Part shown: positions 1 to 5,470 of the stretch, in pieces | How positions within the stretch are numbered: the stretch's first letter is position 1 | How the letters are laid out: each line of letters opens with the position of its first letter | Source: Oscillospiraceae bacterium | GTDB taxonomy: Bacteria; Bacillota; Clostridia; Oscillospirales; Ruminococcaceae | Assembly: GCA_003508605.1 (NCBI GenBank) | Contig: DNUB01000198.1 | Location: 1-11,404 of the forward strand | Direction: 5' to 3' | DNA length: 11,404 nucleotides | The notes under the pieces: generated by a model | What the model saw: only the letters and a program-made list of their open reading frames with translations | Told to the model about the DNA's origin: nothing | The model's database searches: none | Position numbers and translations under genes: made by a program

Positions 1-11
1 TTTCAGTCAAG

Positions 12-109
12 AATTAGTATTAGATGTTTTTTCCGCCAAAATCACATAAAATACTAATTAAATGGGCAGTCCCATAACGGGATTGCCCATCTTCTAATTT
101 ATACTAATT
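12..109. repeat. Three copies of ATACTAATT flanking a hairpin
   Basis: AATTAGTAT at 12-20 is the exact reverse complement of ATACTAATT at 51-59, and a third copy in the same orientation as the second lies at 101-109. The second and third copies bracket the hairpin at 62-90. On AT-rich DNA 9-bp matches can arise by chance. Their symmetric placement could reflect an extended terminator stem or a small palindromic repeat unit. The function is unknown. Confidence 0.4.
62..90 (-). terminator. Hairpin terminator after the CE2 esterase gene
   Basis: ATGGGCAGTCCC (62-73) and GGGATTGCCCAT (79-90) form a 12-bp stem around a 5-nt loop. It begins 27 nt after the stop codon of the leftward esterase gene. 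Read leftward, the stem is followed by T-rich sequence (TTAATTAGTATTTT), as expected of an intrinsic terminator. The single imperfect pair is a G-U in the rightward RNA and an A-C mismatch in the leftward RNA. The element may therefore also serve a rightward gene outside the window. Confidence 0.6.
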
Positions 110-117
110 TTTGAGAG

Positions 118-1185
118 TTATATTTGCCCAATTTCCCAAGACTTTATCTCTCTCGCTAGCTCATAAGCCATCTCATACTGCTCGGTAATGCGGGGATGCC
201 CGGGAGTCGCCTTTCCGCAGCGTGAAAATCTGAAATGCCTTGCCCACTTTTCACCTGTTTCCTGCTCGAGCTCTGCCTGAATTTCGTCTAAGTATGTATC
301 CCAGCGAGGATCGTGCATAAGCACGGTTAATATCATTAAAACCTTTATATTTTTGCCGTATTTCTCCCTCAAATCATAAAGCACGGACTTATATGTATCC
401 TTCCATTTCCTTATAAAATCTTTATCCTGAGTTTTTTCGGGAAAAGGATTGGGATCATTCTGACCGATAGCCATTATTACAACGTCGGGGGTATATTTTG
501 AAAAATCCCAATCTGTAAATCCCTCCTTAGAATAACCCACATAACTCAGTTTATCATATGTTGACTCAACTCCCACAAGCTTTTCGGGATCGGGACCGTT
601 AAAAAATCCCGTTTTGTTCAAAAGCGCAATTCCGCCTTGTGAATTGTTATAGACCCTTGCATTCAACATTCTGCCCAAGGTAAGCGAATAACTGAACCAG
701 CTGTTGTCCCAGAATCCGTTGCGCGCCTCGGGATCGGTATGATTTTCATAATAAACAGCCTCGCACAGCTCACCTGCGGAAACGCTGTCGCCATACACCT
801 CTATGTTAAGAGCATATTCCTTTTCGGGAAGAGTAAGCCTGCTGCCCTCGTCTGTTTCTATGCCGCAGAAACGGAAATAATGCGCTGCCGCCTGTCTTTT
901 AAATACGGTAAGGGTATGCTCTCCATCGTCCAAGCTGCCGCTAACCTCGATACATACCTCCTTATCGTCCTGAGGAAGCTCCAATTTGTATTGAACACCG
1001 TCTAAAACTACTCCCACAGCGTAATAATCGCCCATTGCCTCATTTTTTACATACAGGGAAAGCTTTCTGCCCGTAAATTTTGTTTCGGCCATACTGCCTG
1101 CATAAATAAAGAGAGGCTCGTTTTCATCGGTAAAGTCTATTCTGCCTGTGTACAGAAATTTGTCCTTCGTAGGTAAAACTTTCAT
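118..1185 (-). CDS. Cytoplasmic SGNH-type carbohydrate esterase (CE2-like)
   Basis: Predicted 355-aa sugar O-deacetylase of the SGNH/GDSL superfamily, with the two-domain layout of carbohydrate esterase family 2. An N-terminal beta-sandwich (about residues 8-120, with RIDFTDENEP and YAGS segments) precedes the hydrolase domain. Visible blocks are YGDSVSAGE (nucleophile S134), NNSQGG (181-185, oxyanion Gly), GQND (241-244, oxyanion N243) and PGHP (328-331, catalytic H330). No Asp sits three residues before the His; CE2 enzymes are known to work with a Ser-His dyad, so this is not a defect. There is no signal peptide, so it probably acts inside the cell on imported acetylated oligosaccharides. 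ATG at 1185 is preceded by AAGGAG about 10 nt away. It lies 119 nt after the glycosyltransferase-like gene, with no terminator seen between them, so it may be the last gene of that unit. The substrate is unknown. Confidence 0.85.
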   Translation of the reverse strand: MKVLPTKDKFLYTGRIDFTDENEPLFIYAGSMAETKFTGRKLSLYVKNEAMGDYYAVGVVLDGVQYKLELPQDDKEVCIEVSGSLDDGEHTLTVFKRQAAAHYFRFCGIETDEGSRLTLPEKEYALNIEVYGDSVSAGELCEAVYYENHTDPEARNGFWDNSWFSYSLTLGRMLNARVYNNSQGGIALLNKTGFFNGPDPEKLVGVESTYDKLSYVGYSKEGFTDWDFSKYTPDVVIMAIGQNDPNPFPEKTQDKDFIRKWKDTYKSVLYDLREKYGKNIKVLMILTVLMHDPRWDTYLDEIQAELEQETGEKWARHFRFSRCGKATPGHPRITEQYEMAYELAREIKSWEIGQI

Positions 1186-1304
1186 TTTCTCTATTCTCCT
1201 TTTTATTCAATAAGGGACAGTGCCCGTTTTATTTGCGATCCCGACAGATGCTGGGAGCTTGGGTCTTTACACTAAGGCAAAGTCGCTGATTATTCGGCGC
1301 CGCC

Positions 1305-2138
1305 TTAAATAAAGCTGCCCTCGATAAGCCCTATAATGTCCTCATACTCGCCGAAATCCTTTCGGATTCTTTCCCTTGCCCTTTTGCAAAAATCGTGCAT
1401 TGCTTCGGGACTGTCACGCATAACCTGCTTTGCACCCCAAAGATGAGAGTAATCGGACTGTGGGAAAAACAATTCCTCCTTATCCATAAGCACCTGCGAG
1501 CCTACCTTCTTCTCCTCGGCGCAGACGGATAACAAACGCTGCTCCGCAAATACCATATAGCATAAAAAATCGTCGCAGTCGGCGGCAGATTTCATAAACG
1601 CTATGGAGCGATTGACATAATACTGCTTGAAATCCTCTTCGGGAAGGTATAAAAATGCGGTGTTCATGGGCAGCACAGAGCTGTTCATACCCTTCATATT
1701 AAAGGGTATTTTAAATCGGAAGTAATCAAGGTCAGGGTAAACAGAGGGCGTTATATTCTCCCTGTGAACGGCAGTAATGCGGTTTTTAGGCAGATCCGGT
1801 CTTTTCCAGACGATAAAATCCGTGTCGATCATTACTATAGGAGCGGAAACCTCCCTTAATGCAAGTATTTTTCCCGCCGCCCAAAACATTTTCGGGTTTA
1901 TTCCCTCCAGATTATCGGGGATAAGCGTTCTTACATTATTCCAAAGCTTCGATAAGCCGATTTTTTCTATATAATCCTTTCCCTTGCTGTCGGTAATCAG
2001 ATCAATTCTGTCGCCAAAGCTTCTCCAGCTTAAAGCAGACAAGGCCGCAGAGTACAATTCAAACTTATCTAATGAAAAATCCTTATTCCCTTCCCTTGCA
2101 AAATAAGGGGCTGTTGAAATAATGTGAATTGCCTGCAT
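1305..2138 (-). CDS. Glycosyltransferase-like protein with DxD motif (DUF6734-like)
   Basis: A 277-aa protein with the landmarks of a GT-A-fold glycosyltransferase. These are a Rossmann-like N-terminus (HIISTAPYF), a hydrophobic strand running into MIDTDF (D105-x-D107, expected to bind metal and nucleotide-sugar), MNTAF at 158-162, AEQRLL at 198-203 (the usual EQ pair), and SHLWGAK at 231-237 with a likely metal-binding His. It resembles what I recall as DUF6734; that name is from memory and unchecked. There is no signal peptide or membrane segment, so it is cytoplasmic. ATG at 2138 has GGAAAGAGG about 6 nt upstream, and the gene starts 18 nt after the stop of the Ser-Phe repeat protein. The two are almost certainly cotranscribed. 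An attractive inference is that it glycosylates Ser/Thr in that protein, but a housekeeping sugar acceptor is equally possible. Confidence 0.65.
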   Translation of the reverse strand: MQAIHIISTAPYFAREGNKDFSLDKFELYSAALSALSWRSFGDRIDLITDSKGKDYIEKIGLSKLWNNVRTLIPDNLEGINPKMFWAAGKILALREVSAPIVMIDTDFIVWKRPDLPKNRITAVHRENITPSVYPDLDYFRFKIPFNMKGMNSSVLPMNTAFLYLPEEDFKQYYVNRSIAFMKSAADCDDFLCYMVFAEQRLLSVCAEEKKVGSQVLMDKEELFFPQSDYSHLWGAKQVMRDSPEAMHDFCKRARERIRKDFGEYEDIIGLIEGSFI

Positions 2139-2156
2139 AATGAGCCTCTTTCCGTA

Positions 2157-3032
2157 TCAAACAAGATGAATACCGTAGCCAAAACGGTTTAAAGGGCAAT
2201 AGGATAGGTTTTCGTATATTTTTTCTTCGGGTGATCTGCATACATTCTCTTTTTTGTTCAAGCCGCCGTCATAACGCTTTGAGTAGTCACCGCAATCGGG
2301 TATGGGGGCAGCCGATGAAAATGAAGACGTAAACGAGGAACGGATACCTGCATTATTAAAGGATGATGGAGAAAAGGAGGTTTGGTTAAAGGAAAAGGAG
2401 GTTTTATTAAAGCCGAATGATGTTGCGCCGAATAAAAACGATGTGTTGAAAAGAGTATGGGAGCCTGCGGCGGCAGAAAACGAATTTCGTTCAAAAACGA
2501 AAGAGCCTTTTTCATATTCGCTTTCATACTCATATGAAAACGAGCCGACGCCGTACCCGAACGAGCCTGTCTTATATTCGAACGAACCGGGCTTAAACTC
2601 AAAAGAGCCGCTTAGACTGTAAAAGGAACTGCCATTCACGGAAAAGGAATCGGATTTTACTACCTCCGACAGCTCCCGCAGTTCAAGAATTTGCATAAAA
2701 GAGCGTTTATTGGCTGAAAGCGCATACTTAAGCGGATTATCCTCCAACACAAAGGAGGTGAGGGATTTTTTTACACGGTCAAGCTTTTCCGCCCGCTCGA
2801 TACGGGCTTTTACCGGTATCGGCTGCCCGAAAATATCCGCAAGCTGAACATCTATATCCCGATTTAAGTCTATATTCCTTACTTTTTGGGCTATTTCCGA
2901 TTTTCCGCACATTTCAAGCCAATCTGTCAACGAACCGCCCAAATAATAAAGCTTTACGGCTTCAATATCAAAATTATCCTTCAGCTGTTCAAAGGAACTG
3001 ATTTTTCCATTAGTAAATAAAAGACTAAACAT
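2157..3032 (-). CDS. Ser-Phe heptapeptide repeat protein with GSL-x2-WL N-terminal domain
   Basis: A 291-aa protein I cannot name. Residues about 12-69 form a small helical domain with LYYLGGSLTDWLEMCGKSE. The pattern L-x2-Y-x2-GSL-x2-WL-x3-G resembles a short N-terminal module I recall on unrelated bacterial proteins. Residues 70-125 look helical and charged. Residues 128-238 are a repeat of the form [G/T/N/S]-S-F-x-[F/Y]-x-x. The 52-residue C-terminus has three Cys (C247, C265, C279) and ends in RFGYGIHLV. There is no signal peptide, anchor or transmembrane segment, so the protein is probably cytoplasmic unless exported by an unknown route. ATG at 3032 follows AAAGAGGGTGAT, and a strong promoter lies about 110 nt upstream. 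The glycosyltransferase-like gene follows 18 nt downstream. The repeat could be a beta-solenoid or stacked beta-arc scaffold, an FG-like cohesive segment, or a substrate for modification. None of these is shown. Confidence 0.7.
   Translation of the reverse strand: MFSLLFTNGKISSFEQLKDNFDIEAVKLYYLGGSLTDWLEMCGKSEIAQKVRNIDLNRDIDVQLADIFGQPIPVKARIERAEKLDRVKKSLTSFVLEDNPLKYALSANKRSFMQILELRELSEVVKSDSFSVNGSSFYSLSGSFEFKPGSFEYKTGSFGYGVGSFSYEYESEYEKGSFVFERNSFSAAAGSHTLFNTSFLFGATSFGFNKTSFSFNQTSFSPSSFNNAGIRSSFTSSFSSAAPIPDCGDYSKRYDGGLNKKENVCRSPEEKIYENLSYCPLNRFGYGIHLV
2319..2651 (-). repeat. Ser-Phe heptapeptide repeat array (21-bp units)
   Basis: Phe falls exactly every seven residues at positions 130, 137, 144, 151, 158 and 165. 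After one 13-residue spacing the register resumes at 178, 185, 192 (His), 199, 206, 213 and 220. Looser SF pairs follow at 225, 234 and 238. Units read SFxFxxG early (GSFEFKP, GSFEYKT) and TSFxFxx late (TSFGFNK, TSFSFNQ). The Ser codons use all four TCN forms and Phe uses both codons, so most units have diverged synonymously while the protein pattern is kept. Only the last two or three units are near-identical in DNA. This indicates selection on the protein rather than recent slippage. Confidence 0.85.
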
Positions 3033-3101
3033 CGAAAATCACCCTCTTTCCTTTCTTGCAATGAAAATAATCTTGTGGGTCTGTATCTGTTTGCGCTCAT
3101 T

Positions 3102-3117
3102 TTGTCGTTTTCAACAA
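3102..3117 (-). promoter_or_regulatory. Short dyad in the leader of the repeat-protein gene
   Basis: TTGTTG-AAAA-CGACAA (leftward reading) is a 6-bp inverted repeat with one G-U type pair. It sits about 20-30 nt after the predicted transcription start and well before the ribosome binding site. It could be an operator or a small leader hairpin. It is short enough to be chance. Confidence 0.3.
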
Positions 3118-3141
3118 ATTTTAGATTTTCCCGCTAAGTGT

Positions 3142-3170
3142 ATTTTAACATAAAATGCACACTTTTTCAA
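3142..3170 (-). promoter_or_regulatory. Sigma-A-type promoter for the repeat protein operon
   Basis: Leftward reading gives TTGAAA (3165-3170), an exact 17-nt spacer and TAAAAT (3142-3147), with an extended -10 TG one base before it. Transcription should start near 3135, giving a leader of about 100 nt before the ATG at 3032. The -35 box begins only 7 bases beyond the stop codon of the CCA-like gene (3178). No terminator separates them, so readthrough from upstream is possible. Confidence 0.8.
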
Positions 3171-3177
3171 TACATTT

Positions 3178-4371
3178 TTATTTTATTACAATTTCCGACA
3201 TCTTTTTCAGTAAGCTTGACTTCTGCTCGTTGTCGGGAGATTTTGCCCTTAAATTTGCGGCGGACAGCAAAATAATTTTTCTTACATCCTGCTTTGAATA
3301 CTTTTCCGCAAGCTCTAAAGCGTCCTGCTCCTCTAAAATTTCTCCCATATCATGGTGATTTATCAAAAAGGCGACCTCGTCGATTAAATCCCGGTCAGCC
3401 TCCAGCCTTTTCAGAGCGTTTACCGCAATAAGCATTGAACGCTCGGAATGACCGTAATAGGTAGCATATCCCTCCGCATTTTCCGCCATACAATCGGGCT
3501 TGCCCACTCCGTGAAACAAAAGGGCATACCTTAAGGCCAAATCGGGAGTTGAATATCCTACGCTTTTGCATAAATGCTCGTACAAGGTGTAGCTTTGAAA
3601 AATGCTTTTCTGCTCGAAATCCACGGTATTGTTAAATTCTGGAAAAATTGCGGTAAGAACCCCGCTGTATTCCATAAAAACATCGCAGACTCTCTTTGAC
3701 ATAAGTATGTCCTCAAAGCCCCTGCGTAAAACGTCGGGTGGAAGTTCCGCCACCGATTTTGCATTAAGCTTTATCGCATTGGCGGTATTATGGGAGATAA
3801 GGTATTCGCCCGAACCCATCATAGTAAGTGCTTTTAAAATATATTGAGGATTTTTTTCCACCGAAAGAGGGGCGGCGACCGTCTCGCCATCTTCATTGGT
3901 ATAGGCGGGCTGACCCTCGCCCACCGCCTTTAAAATAAACGGTTTATGGGAAAGGCATGACACGCCGTCAAAAATATCCCTTATTACGCCGAATCTGTCG
4001 GCGCAAATTGTGTTTACGGTAAAATCCCTGTCCTCCAGTTCGTCCTGAAGTGTACGGTAGGGTATGGGGGTATCCGGGTTATTACAGCGGTAGCTGCTTA
4101 TCATAACGGGAATACCGCCTGCCATAACCGTCATGGTATTTTTGCGGCTGTCCATGTCGATTATTCTGTATTCCTCTAAAATAATCTCCAATCTGTCCAA
4201 GGGCGCGTTGACCACAATGTCAACATCACCCATAGGCTCGCCCAAAAGCATATTTTTTACACATTCCCCCACAACATAGCACTGATATTCATGCTCGTTT
4301 ATATAATACATCATAGAGGAAACCTGATGAGGAATATTTATTGTATCGGGAATATTTACAGTATCTGCCAA
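3178..4371 (-). CDS. Divergent CCA tRNA nucleotidyltransferase homologue with HD-like domain
   Basis: A 397-aa protein with the class II CCA-adding/poly(A) polymerase head and a C-terminal HD-type domain. The DxD metal ligands are present (D49-V-D51), as is RDFTVN (115-120). Other signatures are altered. The usual GGxVRD reads GECVKN (35-40). The EDxxR nucleotide-template motif aligns with KNPQY (173-177). The HD doublet reads FHGVGKP (H287-G288), although nearby His (H266, H308, H339/H340) remain. Fold and family are clear, but CCA addition is doubtful. It may be a paralogue with another nucleotidyl-transfer role or an RNA-binding relic. The start is TTG at 4371, chosen because GGAGGG lies 7 nt upstream; the first in-frame ATG is at residue 20. 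The gene lies 181 nt after ttcA on the same strand. Confidence 0.8.
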   Translation of the reverse strand: MADTVNIPDTINIPHQVSSMMYYINEHEYQCYVVGECVKNMLLGEPMGDVDIVVNAPLDRLEIILEEYRIIDMDSRKNTMTVMAGGIPVMISSYRCNNPDTPIPYRTLQDELEDRDFTVNTICADRFGVIRDIFDGVSCLSHKPFILKAVGEGQPAYTNEDGETVAAPLSVEKNPQYILKALTMMGSGEYLISHNTANAIKLNAKSVAELPPDVLRRGFEDILMSKRVCDVFMEYSGVLTAIFPEFNNTVDFEQKSIFQSYTLYEHLCKSVGYSTPDLALRYALLFHGVGKPDCMAENAEGYATYYGHSERSMLIAVNALKRLEADRDLIDEVAFLINHHDMGEILEEQDALELAEKYSKQDVRKIILLSAANLRAKSPDNEQKSSLLKKMSEIVIK

Positions 4372-4378
4372 AGCCGAG

Positions 4379-4384
4379 CCCTCC
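4379..4384 (-). promoter_or_regulatory. Strong ribosome binding site fixing a TTG start
   Basis: GGAGGG in the leftward reading lies 7 nt before TTG at 4369-4371. The next in-frame Met codons are at residues 20 and 21 and would remove the first helix before the nucleotidyltransferase strand, so TTG is the better start. Confidence 0.75.
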
Positions 4385-4552
4385 GATATTTTTTATTGAT
4401 AAAATTACTGTATTGCCTGGAGCATATAGGAAAATAAAGGAAATGCCTGATTTTGTGCCAAAACGGTTAATGTCACAAAAAACTCAGTCAAACCAATGCT
4501 TGACGACGCTTATTGATACAGAGGACGGCGTTTGGGATTCTTCCAACAAGTC

Positions 4553-5287
4553 CTAATGCTTTTTATCCTCGGGAAAACCCCAGCCGTTTATATCAGCCCG
4601 GTGCATCGCTCCGAAAAGCCTTATAATAAAGCCCTTATCCTCCCTTTCCCTTGCATAAAGCCAATCCTTTGCTTCCTGCCGCTTAGTATGCTTATCTGCG
4701 GGGCATTTTGATTTAACGATTTCCATATGCTCGTGCTTTGCGGCCGCTCTCACCAGTGCCTCGGAAGCAAGGCATAAGGGGCGAATAACCGTCAGATCCC
4801 TTCTTGTCAGATAGCTTTTCGGTGCAAAGCAGGCAATTCGCCCCTCTCGAAAAAGGTTCATAATAAAGGTTTCCACCACATCGTCGTTATTATGCCCTAA
4901 TGCAAGCTTGTTGCAGCCTAACGATTTTGCCAGCTCGTGGAGTGCTCCTCTGCGCATTTTCGCACAGAGCGAACAGGGGTTTTTCTCTTTCCGAATATCA
5001 AAAACGATTTTTGCAATATCGGTTTTTTCCACAATATACGGTATATCCAGCCTCTCGCACATGCCTCGCACAAGGGAATAATCCCCCGCCGCTCCGTCAA
5101 AGCAAGGATCTATAGTGACAGCCGTCAGACTGTAGTCTATCCCGGCAAAACGCTTAAATTCCGCCAAGCCTTGAAGCATTACAAGGCTGTCCTTCCCTCC
5201 CGAAATCGCCACAGCTATACGGTCGCCGTTCTCAATCAAATTATAGAGCTGCACCGCCTTTCTTATACAGCCCAATATTTTTTGCAT
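4553..5287 (-). CDS. ttcA: TtcA-family PP-loop tRNA thiolase
   Basis: A 244-aa ATP-pyrophosphatase of the TtcA/TilS group, predicted to adenylate a tRNA cytidine for 2-thiolation (E. coli TtcA acts on C32). The PP-loop SGGKDS is at 29-34. CSLC (C105, C108) is followed by MRRGALHELAKSLG and then GHNNDD (131-136) and ET..MN, all typical of TtcA. A single downstream Cys (C195 in KSKCPADKH) would complete the three-Cys ligand set of the [4Fe-4S] cluster known in TtcA. The C-terminus is short and the usual second CxxC is reduced to one Cys, as in many Firmicutes relatives. ATG at 5287 has AAGGA about 8 nt upstream. The gene lies between the ABC permease and the CCA-like gene, which gives a loose tRNA-metabolism neighbourhood. 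The family is secure; the target nucleotide is inferred. Confidence 0.82.
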   Translation of the reverse strand: MQKILGCIRKAVQLYNLIENGDRIAVAISGGKDSLVMLQGLAEFKRFAGIDYSLTAVTIDPCFDGAAGDYSLVRGMCERLDIPYIVEKTDIAKIVFDIRKEKNPCSLCAKMRRGALHELAKSLGCNKLALGHNNDDVVETFIMNLFREGRIACFAPKSYLTRRDLTVIRPLCLASEALVRAAAKHEHMEIVKSKCPADKHTKRQEAKDWLYAREREDKGFIIRLFGAMHRADINGWGFPEDKKH

Positions 5288-5321
5288 AGCTTTTTCCTTC
5301 TTTTGTTTATCTTAAATGTAC

Positions 5322-5415
5322 AAAACTCGGTTTTAAAAATGCCGCCTCGCCTATACAGCGATAAACTGCACAAAAGCCGCTTATGATGCCAACGCCTTTG
5401 GATAATACGGAGCCT
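5322..5415 (-). repeat. Intergenic repeat, copy A, upstream of ttcA
   Basis: Read leftward, this stretch shares ordered blocks with 9459-9563. The blocks are AGGCTC, TC.AA, GGCAT, CGGCTTTT, CGCT.T, TTTTT, TTAA and a terminal ACCGAGTTTT. Copy A ends 34 nt before the ttcA start. Its terminal block forms a perfect stem AAAAC-CGA-GTTTT. It may be a dispersed genomic repeat or an RNA leader. The alignment was made by eye. Confidence 0.5.
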
Positions 5416-5470
5416 GCTTATCCCTGCTGCTTATCATAGAAGAGACATTTCTTTTTCAGAGGCACTCTTT

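Noticed and set aside
1205..1304. Possible further copy of the 5322/9459 intergenic repeat
   Set aside because: Only scattered matches such as GTCTTT.CA and AAGG are seen, and the diagnostic ACCGAGTTTT block is absent.
2302..2622. 106-codon open frame on the plus strand opposite the Ser-Phe repeat
   Set aside because: It is the mirror of the repetitive gene, with Glu/Asn/Pro runs produced by antisense reading of Ser-Phe codons. It has no ribosome binding site and no family resemblance.
2157..3032. Repeat protein as a multi-core RiPP precursor
   Set aside because: No radical SAM enzyme, lanthionine or cyclase gene, peptidase or dedicated exporter lies beside it, and the protein is long with a folded-looking N-terminus. 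Only the glycosyltransferase leaves a modification idea open.
4372..4552. Promoter TTGGCA-17-TTTATT before the CCA-like gene
   Set aside because: The -10 matches consensus at only four positions and no extended element is present. Readthrough from ttcA is as likely.
4937..5386. 149-codon open frame on the plus strand opposite ttcA
   Set aside because: ttcA has clear catalytic motifs on the other strand over the same bases, and this frame shows no recognisable domain.
5288..5470. Terminator between the permease and ttcA
   Set aside because: No GC-rich stem followed by a T tract could be found in the leftward reading, so cotranscription cannot be excluded.
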